Source: Periplaneta americana
Taxonomy: Eukaryota > Arthropoda > Insecta > Blattodea > Blattidae
Length of the DNA: 64,000 nucleotides
Assembly (NCBI RefSeq): GCF_040183065.1
Contig: NC_091117.1
Location: 102,877,001 to 102,941,000, forward strand
Reading direction: 5' to 3'
Of this stretch, positions 19,274 to 30,824 are shown piece by piece. Under the pieces are notes generated by a model. The model made no database searches, was not told the origin of the DNA, and saw nothing but the letters and a program-made list of their open reading frames with translations. A program made the position numbers and the translations under genes. The number at the start of each line of letters is the position of its first letter. The stretch's first letter is position 1.

Positions 19274-22258
19274 GGCCGGTTACACACTATACCGAGAGAT
19301 GTGTAATGTGAAATGTGTGCCGAGAAATGCGCGAGCTAGGCGAGACAGCATTGTCCACACACAGCGCCGAGAAATGTGTAATCGAACCAAGAGTACTGAA
19401 TAGAAAATAGTTGCAGGTGTCGCGCGGTAGCCATCTTAATTTAACCTATCATTGTATTTTCATGGTGTAGTCGTGTTGTTTTAATTTTTTTTAGTAATAT
19501 TTTGATAAATTTAAATATGTCGATCCGGTGTGCTATATGGCAGAGGAAATAAAGTGTCCAAGAACTTACCTGGAATAACCTATCGTAAGTATGAGAGACT
19601 AATAACATTATATGTAAATATCCGGAGATTTGTCGTCTGTAGTTTATTAATATTTAAATTTAACGTGTGTTACAGCTTTCCATAGGATTCTGAGGATAAA
19701 GCTGTTCGGACACCTCATGTTGTCGCAGCAGAATTTGTTCCAGTCACTTCAGGGAGGAGGATATGGATCGCACGACCTCATATATGTATCAGAAAGGGGG
19801 CTGTGCTGTATATATTTGCACCCTGAAGCACCAAAGGTTAAGTAGATGAATATTACACTGATAGTTAACCATAATAATATTGGTATATCTATTCGCTGCT
19901 GTGTATAAAGTAGGCTCGTTATGTTGTATTAATTATTATTTTCAGGAAAGAAGAAGCGGAAGTTTGCTGAAATCTTTCTCTCCCTCTCTCTACTGTGACA
20001 GTTGTAGACGAAGTTGGGACCTCCATTGTGTCATTGGAAGCTGATACAGAAAATGAAATTCGGGTTCTGTCGAAGAAGAATAAGAAAGTTAGGGAAAGAA
20101 TAGTTTTGTGTACAAAAAGTGAATAAGACATTGCAACAGTATAAATGGCGAGTGGTGAAATCATTGGGTGATTTAAAAAATGTGTTGGAAACTGTGAAAC
20201 AGAAAATATTGTTTGAACACGAGTTTTGTGATATGTCACGTTTCATTTCAAAGACTTTTGTATCTCTTCTCAAGAGACATATGAAAAGTTAATGGTAAGA
20301 AGCAAAAGAAAAAGTGTGATGAAAACGTACCGGTAACAATTAATTTTCTTTCCCCTAACACATATAACTTTGTTAAAGAATTTGATACGGTACAGCTCTT
20401 CCTAATCCTCGGACTCTATACATATGGTATAGTATCGTAAATGCAGTTCATTGTAGGCTACAGATAAATGAAATATTAATATTCTCAGTATAATATAAAT
20501 AACATGTTAATATACAAATAATTGTGTTTTTCTATGTTCATTATGTTATAGCCTATAGTTTGAACCTTATAAATCATCCAACTTCTCAATAAAACTATAG
20601 CAGTGGATCAAACCAAGACTCAACAGTTTAATAATACTAAAAAGGTAAGTAGTTTACATAATTTCGTGATGCAAAACATGAATTAATGAAATATAACTTT
20701 TATTTTCTTTGAGAGAAGTTTGTTGCTCCATTAACTTACCATGAAAAGAAATAGATTTATATTGCATAAAACTGCAATAAGTGTATTTGATAGAATCTTC
20801 GATGCGAAACTGGTTCTGGAACTATGCGTTTTCAAATTTTTTCACGGCCTTCGGGAACTATGACAATGTGGACATAATATAGGAGGTGATGGAGCTTATT
20901 TCATGGCACTCAATTATATAAAATATTTGGCAAAATTATCAACATAAGACGCAATAGTTCCAACACGAATTACTAGGGAAATGACCAGTTTTCATAGTAT
21001 TGCAGCTTGGACCTAACGAGTGTTATATTTGTAACAAGTGAGTGAAGGGGGGCTACAACAATGCATTAAATACAGAAGAATCAAATTTGTATAATTTTAA
21101 CAAGTGTGGACTACAACATCATATTAGAATACACAAGTATCAAAAGATTTTTATGCTGAAAGTACAATATTCGTTGCTGCAAACCAAAACCATGTTTTTA
21201 CCACATTACACATCTCGCAGAAGCCAGTAAAACAAAAGAAAATTGTGCCTTCTTTGGTGAAATTTTTCTGGAGAAATACCATTATTCCCTCACTACATTC
21301 ATGCAGGAAATTGTATTTCACTTTATCGCGAATCAGAATGATATTGTTCACTTTTTCATGAACAGGAATAGCATTCTCTTCAGTCCAATAATGCAACCCC
21401 TGCATCACGAGTACAATGAAGACAACTGAATCCTTAATCATTTATCGTGTTGATTAGCAAGTAATTCATAGAGTAATATCTAATATAAAATCATATATTT
21501 TCATTGTTAAGTATTATGTGATAATAAAGTCATAATTTCATTTATAGCCAATCTTATGTTGATTGGCATTGCAAATCAGAAACATAACCTAATTAATGAC
21601 TGATTAAATCGGTTGATATCTACTTCCAGATTTCTTCTTTTATTTGAAGACCTCTCCGGAATAAGGACATAACCAACAAAACTGTAAATTCATGTTTCAG
21701 TAGAAAGGAAAATTATTTCAGGAGCATATTTCATTAGTGCAATATTTACTATCACAAACATTTCACTAAACAGGGATAAAAGTTCATTCAGTCATTGAGT
21801 TCAATTTATCGTTATAAATAAATGCTTTAAAATTTCTTTTCCTACCCACATCATATATTTTAATAATTTGATGTTGCATTCCTTTTACCGGGGAGGTTTT
21901 CAATTTAGTATTATTATAGTTATCGTCTCGTGTATCATACTTATTTGTATGACACCATAAACTTTCAATGGCCGGTCTGACATATTAGAACGATTTTGTC
22001 AAGTTTTCTGCATTTAAAACAGCTGAAAAATGTTTTCCCGATATCTGTGTGCAATCGTAATCGTTGACAGAGGTCGAATGTGTCTTGAAAAATTCGCTGG
22101 GCTAGCGATCAGAGCGAGAAATGTGTTTACCTCGCGCGAGGTGAGCGAGAAACTCGTTGTAGTGTGTGACGTTCCATTTAAAACAATACTTTCGATCTGA
22201 CGCATTTCTCGGCGCACATTTCACATTACACATCTCTCGGTATAGTGTGTAACCGGCC
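19274..22258 (+). mobile_element. 3-kb transposon with 58-bp TIRs and TTA duplication
   Basis: The first about 58 bases, starting GGCCGGTTACACACTATACC, recur inverted at 22201-22258 with a single visible mismatch. TTA is directly repeated at 19271-19273 and 22259-22261. The 3-bp TTA duplication fits the PIF/Harbinger group, whereas the THAP-coding remnant inside suggests a P/Kolobok/THAP-bearing transposon; I leave the superfamily open. The inner part at 20940-21270 is related to 50380-50680. Confidence 0.75.
19517..20280 (+). pseudogene. THAP-domain protein remnant with introns
   Basis: THAP domains are C2CH zinc-binding DNA-recognition modules found in P-type transposases and host proteins. 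From ATG 19517 the plus strand reads MSIRCAI and, after a probable deletion of two bases, GNKVSKNLPGITY. An intron with GTAAGT (about 19585) and a TTACAG acceptor (about 19675) follows. The next exon gives SSHFREEDMDRTTSYMY and GGCAVY, the usual THAP second half. A Lys-rich heptad-like segment (VLSKKNKKVRE, KNVLETVKQKILF) at 20050-20220 would be the coiled coil. Stops and frameshifts break the gene, and no catalytic domain was recognised. Confidence 0.6.
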
Positions 22259-22869
22259 TTATTCGGGCAAGCAGACAATTTAATTTGAAATTTAAAATAT
22301 TATTCATAACTCACGTGACTGGCAATTGTTGCGTATAATATTTAATATAAAACGAAATCTAATTAAGAAAACATAGATGTAGAATATAAAAGAAATGAAA
22401 TTCGGTTGTATCAAAAGCATAAATTTAGATTGGGGAAATTGTTTAATTGCATTTTACTGCAGACACCATTGTTGTGTAGGCCACGACTTAAAGCAAGACA
22501 AGGAGAACAAGACCACGTGTGCAACGCGACGACGGGCGGGAGAGAGCGTCATAATATAATACGAGTAATAAAGAGAGCAAGTAAAATATTCTTGCAATAT
22601 GCGATACCGGCCGAAGAGAATATTTATGATCATGATATTCATTTTTCAATTACGCAACGCAGTAGTTTCAATACAATTAATTTTAAAAATAAATCCTAAT
22701 CAGGTAGTTAGAAGAAACACCCCAGAAAACCCCCTCTAAAATTAATTTTTGCTCTGAAAATTCGTCTAACATTTTTATCCTCCCAAACCGCTCCCTAGAA
22801 AAATGTTTTCCCTCCAAATTGGGGGGGGGGGGGAACCCCAAGTTGTCAACACTGGATCAGAAGTTTATA

Positions 22870-24770
22870 GCTTTTATTTTCAATGCTAAAACAAGCAAAG
22901 AAGATAAAAAAATTGCTCGATAGCGACTATAATTATCTTGTTTTAAGTATGAAATAATATACATGTCAAGAGATAAGAATTTTGCAACCTATGCGTTTTC
23001 TAAAATTTCTTCCCCAACTCAAAATGTGAAGTTAGACATCCATGTACCACTCTACCCTAGAATTATCAGGCTGATACATTTTACAATTCCACGTAGGCAA
23101 CACAGCATTCCCTCAATCTCTGATCTACGTGCTATCATTAACTAATTCAAATTGTTTAGAGGCATGGACGTCTAATTAAACATATCTAATGTTACAATAA
23201 ACAAAAATGAGTACAAATGAGTGCAAATATTGTATAACTACATCATCTTCCTTATATGATATTGGACATTTACAACCAATGACAGAAAAACAACTGGAAT
23301 GTTTAAAATGCGTTCCCTACAATTCTGTGAAGGATAGGCTATAGGTAACATTCAAACGCGCAATCAAGAATAAAATCTCTAAATATGCCACAATTGTTAA
23401 CATGAATTATATAGTAAAATAAATTGTATAAGCATGTGTAAAATATGCAAGAAATTTTACTTATTGAAAAATAGCTATATTTAAATCCGAAGAATTCAGA
23501 AATAGAAGAAGATCTGTTCTTATGCGATATGAAGTTTTATTTAGGTACTAAAACAACTGCTGGACCTAATTCCTGAAGTGGATGATAATGATGATATTAT
23601 GACTGACTACGTACCTGGAACTCTAACCCATGCTTCTCACGGCAGTAATCCTTCAGTCTGGGGTAACACTGCGCCATCAGTGTGTTCCTCTCCATCGTTG
23701 TGTCTGAAAATTAAAACAACGCATCATTGTACCCTACACACAGGCCTCGTTTTATTAATTTTGTAGAATCTTCGAAGAGTTCATATTTTAGAGTTGATGA
23801 GATGAAGCAATGGTGAAAATCAGAAAGATGACGAAAACGGAATTATCGAACTGAATCTGTCCTCTTACAGCATTTCCACGTCAAATCGCATAATATTAAC
23901 CGGACGTCGAACTACAGTATAAACCCTGTTACTTGATCTACGGCTGAGTCGAGGAAATAGGTACTGCAGTGCTCAAGATTTTTTGTTTTTATATTTTCAG
24001 AGAAGTTCACGTCAGTGGTACCGAGAACGTAAACTCTGACATGTCGTTTCATATCTGCCATCCAGTAATTTCCTTTGGCTATCTTCTCTTGCCTGCTAGT
24101 CGGATTTTGCTCGTGTTACAGTATTCTTGAGTTAATTCGCACATTATGTTCTTGTGAACTGAAAAATAGTTGTAATAGAAGTCAGTAGCTTAAATGCAAG
24201 ACATGACCCAACTATTCATTATGTCGAAGATCTCAATTACTTAACCTGCTGACATTCTGTCTGTCGCCTTCCCAAACTCAAGCGTGGAAGTACAGAGCTG
24301 TCAGTTGGATTATAATACAACTTAATTTTAACGGTATTTTCTTTGATGTTCCTGAGTATAAATGACGCGAAATAGCGAGCTTCTCAAAATCGCTACAGAT
24401 AGTTAATTAACATACATATGCTACAAAGTGTTAACTTCTTCAAATAAATTTATCATACATCAAATATCCACACAAATTCGAAAAATCGGGATTACTAAAT
24501 AATACGATAAAACAACCAACTGATGACGAAACAAAGATGGCGACGGCGGCTAATATATTCCCGTCAACGAAACACACTATGGGACCAACGTGGTAAATAG
24601 GGGTTATGTGGGGACAATTGTGATGGAAAATTAACATAGTACTGTAAAATATTACAAGCTGTACGAACCAAGTATAGAATGCGATATGCAAAACATTTAT
24701 TTTTAACACATTCATTCAGTCATCGTAAAATAAACATTTGTTTCGTATTCTGTTATTCAACTTAGAGGTA
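22870..24770. other. No recognised repeat; possible exon at 23535-23670
   Basis: An acceptor-like TTTTATTTAG at about 23534-23543 is followed by an open frame VLKQLLDLIPEVDDNDD, then MTDYVPGTLTHASHG and NPSVWG, with a possible donor GGTAACA near 23662. It is unrecognised but protein-like. The rest is AT-rich DNA. Confidence 0.25.
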
Positions 24771-24835
24771 GATGCTGGTCTCTACTGTATTTTGCGATAC
24801 AGTGTTTTTAAAGTTCATAATTTTTCTTATTCTAA

Positions 24836-25565
24836 AATGTAGTAGAGCCCTTCCCGTTCAACTGTATAACACGACACGAAAAAATTATAATTTTAAAAGC
24901 ATAATGTCGTAAAGTACATTATATTCCTACCACTAAGCTCAAGAAAATGATACGAAGAAATTTAATTTTAATAACATAAATTTCATGTTGAAGATATACC
25001 GATAAGCTGTCACAATTTGACTATAATTATATGTATATTCACCGCCTTTGCTTATCATACAAAATGAATGAGTTAATTAGTCATATTTTCCTCATTAACG
25101 TTTTCGGTACGTAACATGTACCATCTTCAGATGTTTGTATATTATTTTAATTGTAAACCATGCCTGTGGGTGCATGTATCTGGACTGAAATGGTCAGTGT
25201 TTTTGTGTATGCTGTGCACAGCATACACAAAAACACTGACCATTTCAGTCCAGATACGTGCACCCACAGGCATGGTTTACAATTAAAATAATATACAAAC
25301 ATCTGAAGATGGTACATGTTACGTACCGAAAACGTTAATGAGGAAAATATGACTAATTAACTCATTCATTTTGTATGATAAGCAAAGGCGGTAAATATAC
25401 ATATAATTATAGTCAAATTTAATAACATAGTATCGTAAAATACAACAAAGAACTACAGCACAACTGTGGACTAGAATGTAAAAAAAAAGATAAATTTTAA
25501 AAATATAGTGTCGCAAAATACAGTAGAGACTTCCGCTGAACTGAAGAATACGATATGAAAAAAAT
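24836..25565. repeat. Diverged ~75-bp repeat units flanking a palindrome
   Basis: Similar blocks occur at about 24836-24912, 25432-25500 and 25505-25565. They share a TCG(C/T)AAA(A/G)TAC start, a GTAGAG(A/C)C..TTCC middle and an ACGAxACGAAAAAA-like stretch. Two lie on the right of the palindrome and one on the left. A further inverted match to 25509-25531 lies at 24779-24801. Confidence 0.45.
25014..25419. repeat. Near-perfect palindrome, 203-bp arms
   Basis: The left arm 25014-25216 and right arm 25217-25419 are reverse complements with only two mismatches seen, and no spacer (centre TGTG|CACA). It contains no coding sequence. It could be a foldback insertion, a recent inverted duplication, or an assembly or cloning artefact. 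Confidence 0.9.
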
Positions 25566-25574
25566 ATCGAAGTA

Positions 25575-25807
25575 CAGAGAGTTCCTATGCAGATCGGTCC
25601 CACTCCAACCTCTACCTAACAAAATCTCTTGTCGAGCGGCGAGCGGTCGTACGCCGGCGTACGGATAAGGCCGTGCACGCTTTCCTACTCAGACCGATCT
25701 CACTCCACCCCTTACCGTTTAGCCTTCTCGGGACAGGCTCTCCACACTAGCGTCATTAAGTCTACGGAACATTACTACCTGGGACCGGTCTACATAGGAA
25801 CTCTCTG
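25575..25807. mobile_element. 233-bp MITE with TA target duplication
   Basis: Ends CAGAGAGTTCCTATGCAGAT and the complement of CAGAGAGTTCCTATGTAGAC extend to GGTCCCA. They are flanked by TA at 25573-25574 and 25808-25809. The GC-rich interior holds no gene, and an internal near-repeat of the TIR core (AGACCGATCTCACTCCA) lies near 25696. Probably Tc1/mariner-derived. Confidence 0.8.
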
Positions 25808-25809
25808 TA

Positions 25810-28130
25810 TAAAATTCACACAGTCGTTTAGTGTTACGCCTATGATTTTTAAATGAACAAACATGTTTGACGTAATTTAATTTTGAGCATGAACTTGTGA
25901 TTGGCACATCACCAGTAACGCTATAATCTGAGTGAATGAGAAGATATGTTCACTTACAGTTCTATTCGAGGACTCACTGCTGGTTATTTCAGTTTCACTA
26001 TCATCTTGGTCTTTACACTAAAGAAGTTAGTTATTTTGTTGAGTTTATGTTTCTGACTCATCGTGACACAAACTTTTATTCACTGATTACTCAATTAAAA
26101 AATTAACGAAAACTGGATACATACTAATGGTAATAATCCTCCACGAATTCGCAATTTCACATTTTCACCAAATCTTCCAATAATTTATAAATCCAGTAAA
26201 AAATTATATGGGAGAGCAATAATTGATAAGTGATAATTGATAACATTTATTGTTACATAATCAGGGTGTTGCCAGATTATCTTTTCAGGAATTCAGAATA
26301 GGTGATGATACTGCGCTCCTACCTTAACATGACTACACATTTAAATTAATTCAATTTACAATACAACTGATTTTATTCGTTTTATGTACCTCAACTAATT
26401 ATATAGGGCCCATACTTTTAATTTTGTTACATTTCCTTTGAATTATTGATAAAGACTGGAAAAATATCATTACAGCCTGATGTGTACAGAAAAAAATGTA
26501 TGACACATTGTTTAAATCATACCAATAATAAATCAACTTCCAAAGAGAGTAAAGTATTAAGATACTGTATAATATCTAATACATACAACATTATAGTTTT
26601 TATTTCAATACAACCCGATAGAGATCTATTTCGAGAGATCTGCGTATTAGAAATGTCTCTTCCTTTACTAAAACGTGTATGGTATAAATCAATATACGTA
26701 GCCCTATAAATCAGTCCACCCGTGTATGTCTATTATATATTGCTTTAGCTGTTTTCAATCGTTACTAAAACGAAAATACAAGCGCTGCGAGTTAGAGAAT
26801 TTCAACGACGAAAAGTAGTGTGCAGGGTTGCCACACGTCATGGACTTCCCAGGATTATTCTGGATTTTAATGATGTATCCTGTGCCCTGGATAGAGTTAT
26901 ATTTGTACTGGAATGTCAAAAAAATGGGTAAAAATGCAATTTTTGCTCATTTCTATAAATTAGTTTTAACATTCTTTATTCAATTTCTCAAGCTCCTGTC
27001 CAACCTATGTTCAGCGTCGTCATCAACACAGTCTGACGCCTTCTACCTAGAGTAATGGGTTCGTATGAATGTTTCGATTGTCTGAAGGGTTCAGTCTCCA
27101 GTTTTTCCTTTGGTACGTTTAATTTCGAACTCCGGTTCCAGGTGATTATAGAATATTATATTTAATATTCATTTCATTCATTAATTTATTATATTCCATA
27201 GATCTTACATGAGCAATGAAGCTTTAAGATGTGGAACAAGTCAAAATTTTACAATATTACAATTACAATTTTTACAAATTTTTACAGTATTTTACCATTT
27301 TTACAGTTCTACAATTTTGTAATTTTCTACAATCTTTTTTTCTATTTTAAAACGTAAATACGCAATCAATTGAGTCATTTTAGATATCATAATGTTCCAC
27401 AATAGTAGCTATAAATGCTCGAATCCTGCAGTTGGTAATCATTCACGGTTCGAATCTCTGAAACTTGTGATTGCAAAAGTTAAACTAGCGACAGAATAAA
27501 ATGTTCCAGTAAGCAGAATCCGTAATTATTCACGGTTTGAATCTCTGAAACTTGTGATTACAAAATAAATTATTTTAAAAAGCAACCACTTCAACTAATT
27601 TTAAATACTGATTAGTATTCTAATAACTTTTATTTTATTTTATTATATTTTCATATTTGATAGTTTTCATTTTTTTATATTTCTCTCTTGCATTAAATTA
27701 AAAAATATATATTTATGTTATGAATCTTTCAAAATTCAATAAATAAAATAGAACTAAAATGTCATTATGTATGTAATATATTACTCCATTATATTATTGC
27801 AAAATATTTTGTATTTATTTTACAATTGTATTATTTAATACTTTTCATTTTACTTTATTATTTTTAGAGGGGCCATCGCCCCTTGTACTTTCTAGTTAAC
27901 CTACTCTTCTCTGTATTACCTGATATAATTTCATTGTATTTCTTGTATTATTATTTTGGTATTTTTCACTTTACTTTTGTTTACTTATACTTGATTAATT
28001 AAATTAAACAACTGAATAATTATTTTTAGTGTAGGCTTAAGCGTGCAATTTTACTTTTTAATTATTAAAAGGAAACTCCACTCCCGGCCACAAGCTTTCG
28101 CTTCATCGGCAGTGCCAAAAGTGTACTATT
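25810..28130. other. AT-rich DNA; duplicated 31-bp motif near 27.5 kb
   Basis: A motif starting ATTCACGGTTCGAATCTCTG occurs twice (27441-27471 and 27528-27559). A stretch with CTAGCGACAGAATAAAATG (27485-27520) recurs beyond the LINE at 29629-29664. A hAT-like end CAGGGTTGCCACAC lies at 26823 with no partner found. No gene was recognised. Confidence 0.4.
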
Positions 28131-28147
28131 ATTATCTTTCAAATAAA

Positions 28148-28179
28148 AAATATTATTATTATTATTATTATTATTATTT
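28148..28179. repeat. (ATT)n microsatellite, left of LINE
   Basis: An ATT run that merges with the CTTA-repeat tail of the LINE. Confidence 0.93.
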
Positions 28180-29557
28180 ACTTACTTACTTACAAATGGC
28201 TTTTAAGGAACCCGAAGGTTCATTGCCGTCCTCACATAAGCCCGCCATCGGTCCCTATCCTGTGCAAGATTAATCCAGTCTCTATCATCTTATCCCACCT
28301 CCCTCAAATCCATTTTAATATTATCCTCCCATCTATGTCTCGGCCTCCCTAAAGGTCTTTTTCCCTCCGGTCTCCCAACTAACACTCTACATGCATTTCT
28401 GCATTCGCCCATACGTGCTACATGCCCTGCCCATCTCAAACGTCTAGATTTAATGTTCCTAATTATGTCAGGTGAAGAATACAATGCGTGCAGTTCTGCG
28501 TTGTGTAACTTTCTCCATTCTCCTGTAACTTCATCCCGCTTAGCCCCAAATATTTTCTTAAGCACCTTATTCTCAAACACCCTTAACCTATGTTCCTCTC
28601 TCAGAGTGACAGTCCAAGTTTCACAACCATACAGAACAACCGGTAATATAACTGTTTTATAAATTCTAACTTTCAGATTTTTGGACAGCAGACTGGATGA
28701 TAAGAGCTTCTCAACCGAATAATAACACGCATTTCCCATATTTATTCTGTGTTTAATTTCCTCCCGAGTATCATTTATATTTGTTATTGTTGCTCCAAGA
28801 TATTTGAATGTTTCCACCTCTTCCAAGGATAAATCTCCAATTTTTATATTTCCATTTCGTACAATATTCTGGTCACGAGACATAATCATATACTTTGTCT
28901 TTTCGGGATTTATTTCCAAACCGATCGCTTTACTTGCTTCAAGTAAAATTTCCGTGTTTTCCCTAATCGTTTGTGTATTTTCTCCTAACATATTCACGTC
29001 ATCCGCATAGACAAGAAGCTGATGTAACCCGTTCAATTCCAAACCCTGCCTATTATCCTGAACTTTCCTAATGGCATATTCTAAAGCGAAGTTAAAAAGT
29101 AAAGGTGATAGTGCATCTTCCTGCTTTAGCCCGCAGTGAATTGGAAAAGCATCAGATAGAAACTGACCTATACGGACTTTGCTGTATGTTTCATTGAGAC
29201 ACATTTTAATTAATCGAACTAGTTTCTTGGGAATACCAAATTCAATAAGAATATCATATAATACTTCCCTCTTAACCGAGTCATATGCCTTTTTGAAGTC
29301 TATGAATAACTGATGTACTCTACCCTTATACCCTCATTTTTTCTCCATTATCTGTCGAATACAAAAAATCTTATCAATAGTCGATCTATTACGCCGAAAA
29401 CCGCACTGATGATCCCCAATAATTTCATCTACGTACGGAGTTAATCTTCTCAAAAGGATATTGGACAAAAGTGATATTCCTCGAAAGTTACCACAGTTGG
29501 TTTTGTCCCCCTTTTTAAAAATAGGTACAATTATGGACTCCTTCCATTGTTCTGGTA

Positions 29558-29561
<4 letters not shown>
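28180..29561 (-). mobile_element. 5'-truncated non-LTR retrotransposon (LINE)
   Basis: A reverse transcriptase-coding LINE on the minus strand, lying between two ATT microsatellites. The 3' end carries a short TAAG repeat tail (GTAAGTAAGTAAG on the minus strand). The 5' end is truncated where it meets (ATT)n at 29562. Related copies lie at 39327-40043 and 29817-29918. Confidence 0.9.
28290..29545 (-). pseudogene. LINE reverse transcriptase, C-terminal part
   Basis: The enzyme copies the LINE RNA into DNA at the insertion site. On the minus strand, residues upstream of the first Met at about 29204 include the fingers/palm motifs ([47 protein letters not shown]), followed by [15 protein letters not shown], the catalytic LVYADDVN (YADD complement at 28998-29009) and YLGATITN. 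The tail has [20 protein letters not shown] and [19 protein letters not shown] stop near 29335 breaks the frame. A stop at 28290 removes about 30 residues still present in the 39-kb copy. Full-length proteins of this type also have an N-terminal endonuclease, which is absent here. Confidence 0.9.

Positions 29562-29621
<60 letters not shown>
29562..29621. repeat. (ATT)n microsatellite, right of LINE
   Basis: Twenty uninterrupted ATT units directly abut the truncated 5' end of the LINE. Confidence 0.97.
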
Positions 29622-29816
29622 AAAATTAAGCTAGCGACAGAACAAAATGTTCCAGTAAGCAGAATATGTCGATATGGATCAGCTCCATGTGGGTTGTCAT
29701 CGATCTTGTAATGTCTTAGACCATATGGCTAGTCACAATCTACATCAAACACTTTTCTTTATCTACCAGGTTGTTACTTTCTCGTGGTAGTGTCATTCGG
29801 AGTAGGCCAGTAATGT

Positions 29817-29918
29817 AACTGTTTCATGAAATCTAACTTTCAGTTTTTTTTGTAAAACAGACTGGATGACATTAAGTTTCTGAATCGAATAATAGTAGAC
29901 ATTTCCCATATTTATTCT
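29817..29918 (-). mobile_element. Diverged fragment of the same LINE
   Basis: About 100 bases are collinear with 28650-28752 (shared TCTAACTTTCAG, ACAGACTGGATGA, and CATTTCCCATATTTATTCT). It is more mutated than the other copies and so is likely an older insertion. Confidence 0.7.
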
Positions 29919-29919
29919 T

Positions 29920-30823
29920 ACATGTTCAGAGCATCTTGAAAGAAATTAATTGAGTTTGTTAAAGCTATGCTAACTTTTTATTATGTCCGTTACTTACTCA
30001 AAATGAAACGAAACAAGTAAATTAATTCGAAGGACTAGAGATAACTTAGCCTAAGTATTAAGATATGATATTATCAAAACTTAAGAGAGCAAATGACTCG
30101 ATGAAACACTATTCAACGATAAACGTGACTAGAAGAAACGTTAGAAAGTTGAAAGAAAATAAATAATTAACATAACAGATTGACTGCACATGTTTAATAT
30201 AAAATTACCACACGAAAACTAAAATTCTTAATGTTCACGTGAAGATGTCAGTGAACGTTGCACTCACTCCTAATTCCGCCTGCGAAACCATTAAATACCT
30301 CTCACATGTCTCGACTGCTATTTGGGCTGTCTAAACAAAAAGTAATGGCTTAAGTCGGACAGTCTGTAAAACATTCCAGTTCTAACATCTAATATAGAAG
30401 TTTACAAACTGGTATAATACCTTAAAGTTTAATCTGAAAAAGTGTATAACTGCTTTCAAAGACACTATTTTGTAACCATTTATTTAAACTTAATAGCAAT
30501 ACTCATTAACATAAAACAGAGAATGCTAATAACATAACACTGCGAGCTATAATTTCTACTAAATGTTCTTTAAAATAATGTTTATCAAACTTAAAAAACT
30601 TTGATGATCTATCAGATGAAATCAAAGTAATTAAATGCCAAGATAACTTGAAAAAGAAAGCCAAAGAATACTTTATAAAGAAATATTACAGACTAAAGTT
30701 AAGTATCATGTTAAATAATAGTTAATGTATAATTTACTGTAGTGTGATGCAGCTGAAGTGTAGTTATATGTGCTGCCCCAAATGTGAGCTCAGGTTCAAG
30801 GAGTCTTTTATGTAGGGTCAAGT
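29920..30823. other. AT-rich DNA without recognised gene
   Basis: No motif, TIR or tRNA-like element was recognised. Confidence 0.45.
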
Positions 30824-30824
30824 A

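Larger units (their letters stand above)
18575..22854. mobile_element. hAT-like element split by a THAP transposon
   Basis: Termini CAGTGTTGCCAAC (left) and the complement of CAGTGTTGACAAC (right) are flanked by GATAAGAA (18567-18574) and GATCAGAA (22855-22862), 7/8 identical. Excluding the 19274-22258 insertion the shell is about 1.3 kb. A possible first exon, ATG at about 18883 to a GTAAGT donor at about 18956 (MAFKEKRKIFSKYSRLWE), may be its own coding start. A G13 run lies at 22821-22833. Confidence 0.7.

Noticed and set aside
26823-26860. hAT-like end CAGGGTTGCCACAC
   Set aside because: No matching right end or duplication within the next several kilobases.
27441-27559. Two 31-bp direct repeats considered as a CRISPR-like array
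   Set aside because: Only two copies, imperfect, in a eukaryotic repeat context; they are part of an interspersed repeat.
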